Assembly (NCBI GenBank): GCA_031273385.1
Contig: JAISRY010000008.1
Span: 1-5,800, forward strand
Length of the DNA stretch: 5,800 nucleotides
Reading direction: 5' to 3'
Origin: Tannerellaceae bacterium
Lineage (GTDB): Bacteria; Bacteroidota; Bacteroidia; Bacteroidales; Tannerellaceae
Shown here piece by piece: positions 1-5,800 of the stretch. Positions within the stretch are counted from its first letter, which is position 1, and every line of letters starts with the position of its first letter. Below the pieces are notes generated by a model. That model was given only the letters and a program-made list of their open reading frames with translations, was not told where the DNA came from and ran no database searches. The translations under genes were made by a program, and so were the position numbers.

Positions 1-2
1 GG

Positions 3-113
3 CAATATGTTTGCGGTGTAAAAAATCCGACAAGAAAAACGCTGGAACGAATTGAAACAGGATTGAAAAGATATGCGAATGAACTCCGTTCCGTTTCGTT
101 TGATTACCTCTGA
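3..113 (+). CDS. C-terminal tail of an upstream gene, probable XRE-like helix-turn-helix protein (partial)
   Basis: An open frame runs in from the left edge (first full codon at base 3) and ends at TGA 111-113, giving 36 residues. It contains CGVKNPTRKTLERIETGLKR and ends ELRSVSFDYL. The pattern G-x-x-NP-(S/T)-x-x-TL-x-x-I-x-x-(A/G)-L is what is seen in the last two helices of Cro/CI-type (XRE) DNA-binding domains, where the NP turn precedes a T-L-x-x-I helix. The recognition helix and start lie outside the window. The family call is inference from this short motif. The tail is basic and ends soon after the last helix, so the protein may be a small regulator or antitoxin-like protein. It is separated from the next gene by 158 bp and need not be functionally linked to it. 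Confidence 0.55.
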   Translation, partial: QYVCGVKNPTRKTLERIETGLKRYANELRSVSFDYL

Positions 114-117
114 AGTG

Positions 118-148
118 AAACGGAGAATTGTCAAATCACCCCGTTTTT
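118..148 (+). terminator. Weak candidate terminator after the left-edge gene
   Basis: Five bases after the upstream stop codon, AAACGG (118-123) can pair with CCGTTT (141-146), and the right arm runs into TTTTT (144-148). The stem is only 6 bp with a 17-base loop. A competing small hairpin, CCCC (139-142) with GGGG (149-152), uses some of the same bases. The position suits an intrinsic terminator for the left-edge gene, but the stem is weak. Confidence 0.3.
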
Positions 149-228
149 GGGGGCTGTGTCCGGCTGCACAATTGTGTATGCTCTAAAAGAATATGACTAA
201 AATTCCAGAAGCGCTTGCTAAAAAATTG

Positions 229-236
229 TACCTTTG
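229..236 (+). promoter_or_regulatory. Candidate Bacteroidetes -7 box for the nucleotidyltransferase/GHMP gene
   Basis: TACCTTTG matches the Bacteroidetes primary sigma factor -7 consensus TAnnTTTG exactly. It lies 35 bases before the ATG at 272, which would give a leader of about 30 bases. No TTTG-like -33 element is found at the usual 19-20 base spacing. The nearest TTG (215-217) is too close and lies at the edge of the 8-bp palindrome AAGCGCTT (209-216). The same octamer TACCTTTG recurs before the cytochrome b gene, which supports the call. Confidence 0.6.
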
Positions 237-271
237 CCACAATTTGCGACTCAAAAACAAGTAGATAACAG

Positions 272-1408
272 ATGAAAAAAGTTTTTGTCAGCGGTTGTTA
301 CGATATGCTTCATAGTGGGCATGTCGCCTTTTTTGAAGAGGCGGCGGCTTATGGCGATTTGTATGTAGGTATTGGTTCCGATAAGACCCTCCACGAATTA
401 AAGGCGCGTCGCCCGGTGAATAACGAGCAGGAGCGGCTTTATATGGTGAAAGCCTTGAAGACGGTGAAAGACGCCTGGATTAACGGCGGCAGCGGACTGA
501 TCGATTTCCTGGAGGAGATCAAAGAGCTACAACCCGACATCTTTTTTGTCAACAGCGATGGGCACAGCAGCCTGAAGGAACAATTGTGTAAGGACTTAAA
601 CATCGAATACGTGGTGAGCAAACGGATTCCGCACGGCGATCTGCCGGTTCGCTCTACAACGGTTTTGCGAGGAGAATGCCGGATTCCTTACCGTATCGAT
701 TTAGCCGGAGGTTGGCTCGATCAGCCGGCCGTCAGCCGTTTATATCCCGGCCCGGTATTGACGATCTCCATTGAGCCGGACTACGATTTCAACGACCGGA
801 GCGGTATGTCGACCAGCTCCCGCAAAAAGGCCATTGAGCTTTGGCAGGTCAATGTGCCTCCCGGCGACAAGGAGAAATTGGCCTTGACGCTTTTCTGTTA
901 CGAAAACCCGCCGGGAACTAAATACATCAGCGGTTCGCAGGATGCCTTAGGTATCGTCTTGCCCGGATTAAACCGGCTGCACTACACCGGCGATTTTTGG
1001 CCATCGGAAATAGAGACGATTTCGGATAACGAGCGATTGAATTGGGTCGAGGAACACCTTTGGTTAGTGCCTCTATATCCCCGGCAGAGCGATTATGACG
1101 TACTTTCCCATACGCATATCACGGCAGATGGCGCAAAAAGGCTTAGCGATGCCGCTATTTCCTGTTGGAATGCGATCAAGGAGCGCGACTTGCACGCTTT
1201 CGGGAAAGCCATGAGCGATAGCTTTGAAGCCCAGGTTGCCATGTACCCAAATATGGTTTCGAGTACGATTCTCGACGTACTGGATACCTACAAAAAACAG
1301 GCGCTGGGATGGAAGTTAAGCGGAGCCGGCGGTGGCGGTTACTTGATTTTCGTTGGGGAAACGCCCATCGAAAACGCGTTGCAAATCCGGATTCGGAGAG
1401 AGGAATGA
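272..1408 (+). CDS. Cytidylyltransferase-fold / GHMP-kinase-like fusion protein, probable sugar or polyol activation enzyme
   Basis: The 378-residue protein has two domains. Residues 1-130 look like a cytidylyltransferase-family nucleotidyltransferase: GCYDMLHSGH at 8-17 carries the HxGH nucleotide-binding signature, and RSTT at 127-130 resembles the second (R/I)STT-type motif. Residues 135-378 resemble a GHMP kinase of the heptose kinase/fucokinase branch: RIDLAGGWLD at 141-150 (substrate motif, usually R-I-x-x-x-GGG/W-T-D), GMSTSS at 178-183 (place of the GLGSS ATP loop), SGSQD at 220-224 and SGAGGGGYLIFV at 350-361 (third GHMP motif). The kinase-like part is about 245 residues, shorter than the usual 300 or more, and its ATP loop is degenerate. 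By analogy with HldE-type bifunctional enzymes it may phosphorylate a sugar and transfer a nucleotide to it, but the substrate and the activity of both domains are inference. The ATG at 272 begins directly with the first beta strand and sits about 30 bases after the likely transcription start. Two small genes follow closely. Confidence 0.8.
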   Translation: MKKVFVSGCYDMLHSGHVAFFEEAAAYGDLYVGIGSDKTLHELKARRPVNNEQERLYMVKALKTVKDAWINGGSGLIDFLEEIKELQPDIFFVNSDGHSSLKEQLCKDLNIEYVVSKRIPHGDLPVRSTTVLRGECRIPYRIDLAGGWLDQPAVSRLYPGPVLTISIEPDYDFNDRSGMSTSSRKKAIELWQVNVPPGDKEKLALTLFCYENPPGTKYISGSQDALGIVLPGLNRLHYTGDFWPSEIETISDNERLNWVEEHLWLVPLYPRQSDYDVLSHTHITADGAKRLSDAAISCWNAIKERDLHAFGKAMSDSFEAQVAMYPNMVSSTILDVLDTYKKQALGWKLSGAGGGGYLIFVGETPIENALQIRIRREE

Positions 1409-1439
1409 AGTTCATTGTATCATATAAACCGAAAGACGT

Positions 1440-1673
1440 ATGGATAAAATGGTTGAAATTGCCAATCTTCTACAGTGGGACGAGGCGCAGGTGTTGATCA
1501 CTTTGCTTCAGTCGGAGGGGATTGATTGCTATTTGCGGAACGAATACAGTACGCTGGTGTGGGGGAATATTATTGCGGGAGGCCTTCGCGTCGAGCTGCT
1601 GGAAAGCTCCGTCCCCCGTGCGGTGGAAGTGATGAAAGCGAACGGCTACGAGAAATGGATCGCCGTCCGCTGA
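1440..1673 (+). CDS. DUF2007-type small soluble protein
   Basis: A 77-residue protein resembling the DUF2007 family ('putative prokaryotic signal transducing protein'), whose usual length is 65-90 residues. The typical pattern is visible: a short first strand (VEIANLLQWDEA, 5-16), a helix ending in LLQSEGID (22-29) followed by CYLRNE (30-35), a glycine-bearing turn and strand (AGGLRVELLESS, 46-57), and a last helix (PRAVEVMKANGY). No signal peptide or membrane segment is seen. The molecular role of the family is not established; related domains often occur as stand-alone small proteins or fused to membrane proteins. It starts 31 bases after the fusion gene and ends 15 bases before the next small gene, so all three are probably co-transcribed. 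A second ATG at 1449 could also serve as the start. Confidence 0.7.
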   Translation: MDKMVEIANLLQWDEAQVLITLLQSEGIDCYLRNEYSTLVWGNIIAGGLRVELLESSVPRAVEVMKANGYEKWIAVR

Positions 1674-1688
1674 ACAAAGCATAGCGTT

Positions 1689-1865
1689 ATGGCACGTAAA
1701 AAGCTTACCAATAGTCAGATTGTGTGTATCCTGCTGCTGTGGGGTTTCCTCTCTTACCTGTTACTTGCGTATAGTGAAACGATCGACTTCCGCGTCGTTT
1801 TCATCCTGGCCGCCTCGGCCATTATCGTGTTTGTCCCTATTTACAAACAGCGCAGGCGTCCGTAA
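1689..1865 (+). CDS. Small two-helix membrane protein, unknown function
   Basis: A 58-residue frame from ATG 1689 to TAA 1865. It starts with the basic segment MARKKLTNSQ, has a hydrophobic helix at about residues 11-28 (rich in L, I, V, with W18), a short polar link (SETIDFR, 29-35), a second hydrophobic helix at about 36-52, and a basic end, KQRRRP. The positive charges at both ends predict an N-in/C-in hairpin in the inner membrane. I do not recognise a family. Support for a real gene comes from its position 15 bases after the DUF2007-type gene on the same strand, the clear membrane-protein pattern, and the fact that the AT-rich promoter region begins only after its stop codon. It is probably the last gene of the three-gene unit. 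Confidence 0.6.
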   Translation: MARKKLTNSQIVCILLLWGFLSYLLLAYSETIDFRVVFILAASAIIVFVPIYKQRRRP

Positions 1866-1905
1866 CCGGCTACCTTACAAAATGATTTTATTTTGATATT
1901 ATTTC

Positions 1906-1929
1906 TTTCAAAAGTTGTTTGTTTTGAAA
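1906..1929 (+). repeat. 8+8 bp inverted repeat overlapping the gdhA promoter, possible operator
   Basis: TTTCAAAA (1906-1913) and TTTTGAAA (1922-1929) form a perfect inverted repeat with an 8-base spacer, a 16-base centre-to-centre distance. The spacer contains the proposed -33 TTG (1915-1917), and the right arm ends 8 bases before the -7 box. This geometry would suit binding of a dimeric regulator that blocks or assists RNA polymerase. Since the surrounding DNA is very AT-rich, chance is a real alternative. Confidence 0.4.
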
Positions 1930-1944
1930 AATAATGTACTTTTG
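1915..1944 (+). promoter_or_regulatory. Candidate gdhA promoter (-33 TTG / -7 TACTTTTG)
   Basis: TACTTTTG (1937-1944) fits the Bacteroidetes -7 consensus TAnnTTTG, and TTG (1915-1917) lies 19 bases upstream, the normal spacing for the -33 element. Transcription would begin near 1950, leaving a leader of about 55 bases before the ATG at 2005. That leader is T-rich and then A/T-rich close to the start codon, with no Shine-Dalgarno sequence, as is usual for this phylum. Confidence 0.65.
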
Positions 1945-2004
1945 TGTCGTTTTTTAACCCTTTTGGTTGACTTTTTGGTATAACATTCTATATAAATTAT
2001 TATT

Positions 2005-3339
2005 ATGAAAACAAATGAAGTTCTTGGGAACCTGAAAAGACGGTTTCCAAACGAACCTGAGTATCATCAGGCGGTAGAAGAGGTGTTGGATTCGATTGAA
2101 GAGGTGTATAACCGGCATCCCGAATTTGAGAAAAACAATTTAATCGAACGTCTCTGTATTGCCGACCGGATATTCTCTTTCCGTGTGACCTGGGTAGACG
2201 ACAAAGGGCAGGTACACACCAACATGGCCTATCGTGTGCAGCACAACAATGCCATTGGCCCGTATAAAGGCGGTATGCGTTTCCATGCGTCCGTCAACCT
2301 GTCGATCCTCAAATTCCTCGCTTTCGAGCAAACGTTTAAGAACTCGCTGACTACGCTCCCGATGGGCGGCGGTAAGGGCGGATCGGATTTCAACCCGAAA
2401 GGGAAGTCCAATGCCGAGATCATGCGTTTTTGTCAGGCGTATATGATGGAGCTGTGGCGTCATATCGGCCCCGACACGGATGTGCCTGCCGGCGATATCG
2501 GCGTGGGCGGGCGCGAAGTCTCTTATATGTACGGGATGTATAAGAAGATGGCGCGTGAAAATACCGGCACGTTCACCGGTAAGGGTATCGAGTTCGGCGG
2601 TTCGCTGATCCGTCCGGAAGCGACCGGTTACGGGAATGTCTATTTCCTGCTGGAAATGCTGAAGACCCGCCATATCGGGATCGAGGGCAAGGTGGTGGCG
2701 GTTTCGGGTTCGGGGAATGTCGCGCAATATACGGTGGAAAAGCTGATCGAACTGGGCGCCAAAGTGGTGACGCTGTCCGACTCCGACGGGTATATCTACG
2801 ACCCGGATGGCATTGACGCCGGAAAGCTTGCGTATGTCATGGAGCTGAAGAACCTCTACCGCGGGCGTATCCGCGAGTATGCCGAACAGTATGGGTGCAA
2901 GTATGTACAGGGCGCCCGTCCGTGGGGGGAGAAATGTGATATCGCCCTGCCCAGCGCGACGCAGAACGAACTGACCGGCGACGATGCCCGCTTGCTGCTG
3001 AAGAACGGTTGTATCGCCGTTTCCGAGGGGGCTAACATGCCCTCCACCCCTGAAGCGGTCGCCGCGTTCCTCGATGCGAAAATCCTCTATGCCCCCGGTA
3101 AGGCGGCCAATGCGGGCGGCGTCTCCGTTTCGGGACTGGAAATGACGCAAAATGCCATCAAACTGAGTTGGAGCGCGGAAGAGGTAGACGAGAAGCTGAA
3201 AGAGATCATGAAGTCCATCCACGAACAATGCCGGAAATACGGTACCGGCGCGGATGGTTTCGTCAACTATGTAAAAGGCGCGAATATCGCCGGATTCATG
3301 AAAGTGGCTAAAGCCATGATGGCGCAAGGCATACTGTAA
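2005..3339 (+). CDS. gdhA: Glutamate dehydrogenase, hexameric, probably NADP-type
   Basis: The 444-residue protein catalyses reversible reductive amination of 2-oxoglutarate with ammonium to give glutamate, in the cytoplasm, and is a main ammonium entry point in Bacteroidales. Length and motifs match the approximately 450-residue hexameric class. In the substrate domain are GPYKGGMRF (85-93, K88), FKNSL (111-115, K112), the catalytic-lysine segment PMGGGKGGSDF (119-129, K124) and PAGDIGVGGRE (161-171, with the catalytic aspartate D164). The Rossmann domain has VSGSGNVAQYTVEKL (233-247) and SDSDG (258-262). Then come SEGANMP (340-346) and APGKAANAGGVSVSGLEMTQN (363-383). The SGSGN loop and a serine rather than an acidic residue at the end of the second strand resemble NADP enzymes such as E. 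coli GdhA, so NADP preference is inferred, not shown. It has its own promoter and a strong hairpin after its stop, so it is probably monocistronic. Confidence 0.95.
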   Translation: MKTNEVLGNLKRRFPNEPEYHQAVEEVLDSIEEVYNRHPEFEKNNLIERLCIADRIFSFRVTWVDDKGQVHTNMAYRVQHNNAIGPYKGGMRFHASVNLSILKFLAFEQTFKNSLTTLPMGGGKGGSDFNPKGKSNAEIMRFCQAYMMELWRHIGPDTDVPAGDIGVGGREVSYMYGMYKKMARENTGTFTGKGIEFGGSLIRPEATGYGNVYFLLEMLKTRHIGIEGKVVAVSGSGNVAQYTVEKLIELGAKVVTLSDSDGYIYDPDGIDAGKLAYVMELKNLYRGRIREYAEQYGCKYVQGARPWGEKCDIALPSATQNELTGDDARLLLKNGCIAVSEGANMPSTPEAVAAFLDAKILYAPGKAANAGGVSVSGLEMTQNAIKLSWSAEEVDEKLKEIMKSIHEQCRKYGTGADGFVNYVKGANIAGFMKVAKAMMAQGIL

Positions 3340-3349
3340 CGGTAAGCCG

Positions 3350-3386
3350 GATTGCAGGAACTGTTGGCGAAATAGTTCTTGCAATC
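3350..3386 (+). terminator. 16-bp hairpin after gdhA, likely terminator
   Basis: Bases 3350-3365 pair with 3371-3386 without interruption: 16 bp, two of them G·U, closed by the loop GGCGA. It begins 10 bases after the gdhA stop codon. A T-rich but mixed stretch follows rather than a clean T-run, so it could be a terminator, a 3' end-stabilising structure, or act in both directions. The right arm ends 2 bases before the -33 element of the next promoter. Confidence 0.65.
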
Positions 3387-3388
3387 TA

Positions 3389-3419
3389 TTGCTTCGTATT
3401 TCTATTTCACATACCTTTG
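3389..3419 (+). promoter_or_regulatory. Candidate promoter of the fumarate reductase operon
   Basis: TACCTTTG (3412-3419) matches the TAnnTTTG -7 consensus, and TTG (3389-3391) lies 20 bases upstream as a -33 element. Transcription would begin around 3425, giving a short leader of about 20 bases before the ATG at 3445. No comparable box is seen in the 38-base gap before the flavoprotein gene, so this promoter probably serves the whole operon. Confidence 0.65.
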
Positions 3420-3444
3420 CGAGATAAATTAAACTGTTTATCTT

Positions 3445-4128
3445 ATGTGGTTATTTAAATCTTCTATCGGGAAGAAGCTGATAATGAGTATATCGGGTGT
3501 CTTCCTCATTTTGTTTCTATTGTTTCACATGTCGATGAATGTGGTAGCAGTATTTTCGGAGGAGGCATATAACATGGTTTGCTCATTTCTCGGCGTCAAC
3601 TGGTATGCGCTGGCGGCGACATTGGTGCTGGCCGCCGGATTTGTTATCCATGTGCTTTATTCGATTATGTTGACGCTGCAAAACCGCAAGGCGCGTGGTA
3701 AGGCCTACGCGGTGAGTGTCCGTCCGGGGCATGTGGAATGGTCTTCACAGAACATGTTTGTTTTGGGGCTTATCGTCGTTTGCTTCCTCGTGTTACACCT
3801 CAGTCACTTCTGGTATAAGATGATGTTTGCCGAACTGTTGGGGCTTCACGAAGTGACATTGGGGACGAATATCGTCTCCCCGCACGAGGGAGCCGCCTTT
3901 ATCCGCTACTATTTCAGTAACCCGCTGGTTGTCGTCCTTTACCTCGTCTGGTACGGCGCTTTGTGGTTTCACCTGACGCATGGCTTCTGGAGTGCGATAC
4001 AGACTATCGGCTGGAGCAATAACGTTTGGATGGGTCGTTGGAGAGTGATTTCCAATGTGCTGGCAACCGTTATCTGCCTGTGTTTTGCTTTTGTCACCCT
4101 CTTCTTCTACCTGAAGAGCGTATGTTAA
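3445..4128 (+). CDS. frdC: Fumarate reductase / succinate dehydrogenase cytochrome b subunit (diheme, five helices)
   Basis: The 227-residue membrane anchor binds two b hemes and passes electrons from menaquinol to the catalytic subunits. Five hydrophobic segments lie at about residues 13-37, 55-79, 103-124, 159-180 and 203-224, the layout of the single-anchor B. subtilis/Wolinella type. Histidines sit at the expected ligand positions: H28 in helix 1 (LLFHMSMN), H69 in helix 2 (FVIHVLYS), H118 or H121 in helix 3 (LHLSHFWYK), and H176 or H179 in helix 4 (ALWFHLTHGFW). The start SSIGKKLIMSISG is characteristic of this family. It has its own promoter and lies 38 bases before the flavoprotein gene, giving the cytochrome-first order usual for Bacteroidales. 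The complex can in principle run in either direction; fumarate reduction is inferred from the anaerobic lifestyle. It could equally be labelled sdhC. Confidence 0.93.
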   Translation: MWLFKSSIGKKLIMSISGVFLILFLLFHMSMNVVAVFSEEAYNMVCSFLGVNWYALAATLVLAAGFVIHVLYSIMLTLQNRKARGKAYAVSVRPGHVEWSSQNMFVLGLIVVCFLVLHLSHFWYKMMFAELLGLHEVTLGTNIVSPHEGAAFIRYYFSNPLVVVLYLVWYGALWFHLTHGFWSAIQTIGWSNNVWMGRWRVISNVLATVICLCFAFVTLFFYLKSVC

Positions 4129-4166
4129 GGGACTAAGTAGTAATCAATCACTGAAAATAGTATAGT

Positions 4167-5800
4167 ATGACTCAGATCAATTCAAAAATACCTCAAGGCC
4201 CATTGGCCGAGAAGTGGAAAAATTATAAGGATCATCAGAAACTGGTGAACCCCGCAAACAAGCGCCGGTTGGATATTATCGTCGTAGGAACCGGCCTGGC
4301 CGGAGCTTCCGCGGCGGCTTCGCTTGCCGAAATGGGATTCAATGTACTGAATTTCTGTATCCAGGATTCTCCCCGCCGCGCCCATTCCATTGCCGCGCAG
4401 GGAGGTATCAACGCCGCAAAGAACTACCAGAACGACGGCGACTCGGTATACCGCCTGTTTTACGACACCATCAAGGGGGGCGATTACCGCGCCCGCGAAG
4501 CGAACGTCTACCGTTTGGCCGAAGTGTCCAACTCGATTATCGACCAGTGCGTCGCACAGGGCGTCCCTTTTGCACGCGAATACGGCGGTTTGCTGGACAA
4601 CCGCTCTTTTGGCGGCGCACAGGTGTCCCGTACCTTTTATGCCCGCGGCCAGACGGGGCAACAGTTGCTGCTGGGCGCCTATTCCGCGTTGAGCCGTCAG
4701 ATCGGCTTGAAGAAAGTCAAGATGTATACCCGTCATGAGATGGTCGATGTCGTCAAGATCGACGGACGGGCACGCGGCATCATCACCCGCAACCTGGTGA
4801 CAGGGAAGTTGGAACGTTTCGCCGCCCATGCGGTGGTGCTCGCTACGGGAGGATATGTCAATACGTTCTTCCTCTCTACGAACGCCATGGCTTCCAACGG
4901 ATCGGCCGTATGGCGGTGCTATAAGAAAGGCGCCTATTTCGCCAACCCCTGTATGGTACAGATCCATCCGACCTGTATTCCGGTACACGGCGAATTCCAG
5001 TCGAAACTGACGTTGATGTCCGAATCGCTGCGTAACGACGGACGTATCTGGGTGCCTAAAAACAAAGAGGATGCGGAAGCGATCCGGGCAGGCAAGCTCA
5101 AGCCCACCCAGCTTGCGGAAGAAGACCGCGATTATTATCTCGAACGCCGCTATCCGGCATTCGGCAACTTAGTCCCGCGCGACGTGGCCTCCCGTGCCGC
5201 CAAGGAACGGTGCGACGCCGGCCATGGCGTAGGGAATACCGGCCTGGCCGTTTACCTGGATTTTGCCGACGCGATCAACCGTCTGGGGCGCGATGTGGTG
5301 GAGCAACGCTACGGAAACCTGTTCCAGATGTATGAAAAGATCGTCGACGAAAATCCCTACGAAACGCCGATGATGATCTTCCCCGCCCTGCATTACTCGA
5401 TGGGAGGGATATGGGTCGATTATGAGTTGATGACCTCTATCCCCGGCCTGTTCGCTATCGGCGAAGCCAACTTCTCCGACCACGGCGCGAACCGCCTGGG
5501 GGCATCCGCCCTGATGCAGGGATTGGCCGACGGCTACTTTGTCCTGCCCTATACGATCCAGAACTACCTGGCCGACCAGATACAGGTGCCCCGTTTCAGT
5601 ACCGGCCTGCCCGAATTTGAGGAGGCGGAGAAAGGGATACAGGATCGTATCACCCGTTTGATGCAGATCAGGGGGGAGCGTTCCGTAGACAGTTTCCATA
5701 AGGAATTGGGGCATATCATGTGGAACCACGTAGGGATGGCGCGTAATGCCGAAGGCCTGAAAGAGGCGCTCGGGATGATGAAGAAGCTGAAAGAGGAATT
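4167..5800 (+). CDS. frdA: Fumarate reductase / succinate dehydrogenase flavoprotein subunit (partial, 3' end cut by the window)
   Basis: The frame is open from ATG 4167 to the right edge: 544 complete codons of an expected 640-660. This subunit carries covalent FAD and the dicarboxylate site where fumarate and succinate interconvert, on the cytoplasmic face of the membrane. Visible features are the dinucleotide motif GTGLAG (41-46); the flavinylation segment [10 protein letters not shown] with H73 as the covalent FAD ligand; QIHPT with substrate-site H267; SESLRNDGR with R289 in the place of the catalytic arginine; PRDVASRAA with R338; HYSMGGI with H409; and [18 protein letters not shown] (432-449) with R443 in the place of the second substrate arginine. 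All key residues are present, so it should be active. The N-terminal extension of about 35 residues before the first strand and the SESLRNDGR variant resemble the B. subtilis/epsilonproteobacterial type. No promoter is seen in the 38-base upstream gap, so it is probably co-transcribed with the cytochrome gene. The iron-sulfur subunit gene should follow outside the window. It could equally be labelled sdhA. Confidence 0.95.
   Translation, partial: MTQINSKIPQGPLAEKWKNYKDHQKLVNPANKRRLDIIVVGTGLAGASAAASLAEMGFNVLNFCIQDSPRRAHSIAAQGGINAAKNYQNDGDSVYRLFYDTIKGGDYRAREANVYRLAEVSNSIIDQCVAQGVPFAREYGGLLDNRSFGGAQVSRTFYARGQTGQQLLLGAYSALSRQIGLKKVKMYTRHEMVDVVKIDGRARGIITRNLVTGKLERFAAHAVVLATGGYVNTFFLSTNAMASNGSAVWRCYKKGAYFANPCMVQIHPTCIPVHGEFQSKLTLMSESLRNDGRIWVPKNKEDAEAIRAGKLKPTQLAEEDRDYYLERRYPAFGNLVPRDVASRAAKERCDAGHGVGNTGLAVYLDFADAINRLGRDVVEQRYGNLFQMYEKIVDENPYETPMMIFPALHYSMGGIWVDYELMTSIPGLFAIGEANFSDHGANRLGASALMQGLADGYFVLPYTIQNYLADQIQVPRFSTGLPEFEEAEKGIQDRITRLMQIRGERSVDSFHKELGHIMWNHVGMARNAEGLKEALGMMKKLKEE

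Noticed and set aside
167..176. 10-bp palindrome CACAATTGTG in the left intergenic region
   Set aside because: It is a single short palindrome 53 bases upstream of the -7 box, with no second copy in the window. Chance is a sufficient explanation.
1405..1497. ATGA start/stop overlap at the end of the fusion gene, opening a 30-codon frame
   Set aside because: The frame ends after 30 codons, is unlike any family I know, and overlaps the better supported DUF2007-type gene in another frame.
1956..1968. Small hairpin AACC-CTTTT-GGTT in the gdhA leader, considered as a riboswitch or attenuator
   Set aside because: The stem is only 4 bp and the leader is about 55 bases, too short and unstructured for a known riboswitch.
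2140..3384. A 414-codon open frame on the minus strand opposite gdhA
   Set aside because: It mirrors the coding frame of an unmistakable glutamate dehydrogenase. Its translation is rich in H, R and G with no recognisable domain or hydrophobic pattern, as expected from GC-rich third positions on the other strand.
4182..4988. A 268-codon open frame on the minus strand opposite the flavoprotein gene
   Set aside because: It lies entirely within the frdA coding region, which has all expected motifs, and the minus-strand product has low-complexity shadow composition. The same applies to the frame at 5169-5729.
1..5800. Search for mobile elements, CRISPR repeats, tRNA or rRNA genes
   Set aside because: No transposase or integrase motifs, no spaced direct repeats, and no tRNA-like or rRNA-like segments were seen. 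The window is almost fully accounted for by housekeeping-type genes.

Overview
The window reads as chromosomal DNA from an anaerobic member of the Bacteroidales (Bacteroides/Parabacteroides-like). Three things support this. Promoter-like boxes match the Bacteroidetes -7 consensus TAnnTTTG upstream of three of the genes. Leaders are AT-rich and lack clear Shine-Dalgarno sequences. The genes for glutamate dehydrogenase and a five-helix diheme fumarate reductase/succinate dehydrogenase are typical of gut Bacteroidales. Genus cannot be fixed from the sequence alone. All recognised genes are on the + strand.

Left edge (1-271): the last 36 codons of an upstream gene, probably a small XRE-type helix-turn-helix protein, then a 158-bp non-coding gap with a weak terminator-like hairpin and a -7 box.

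Region A (272-1865): a compact three-gene unit. It begins with a 378-residue fusion of a cytidylyltransferase-fold domain and a short GHMP-kinase-like domain, which looks like a sugar or polyol activating enzyme of unknown substrate. A DUF2007-type small soluble protein follows, then a 58-residue protein with two membrane helices.

Region B (1866-3444): an AT-rich promoter region carrying an 8+8 bp inverted repeat over the putative -33 element, then gdhA (hexameric, probably NADP-type glutamate dehydrogenase). A 16-bp hairpin after gdhA almost abuts the next promoter.

Region C (3445-5800): the start of a fumarate reductase/succinate dehydrogenase operon. It holds the complete diheme cytochrome b subunit and the first 544 residues of the flavoprotein. 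The iron-sulfur subunit is expected just past the right edge. In such anaerobes this complex ends electron transport on fumarate and makes succinate, while GdhA assimilates ammonium into glutamate, so regions B and C are core metabolism.

I saw no CRISPR array, tRNA, rRNA, insertion sequence or phage gene. The least understood part is the nucleotidyltransferase/GHMP fusion with its two small companions. I do not see convincing evidence for a wholly new system.
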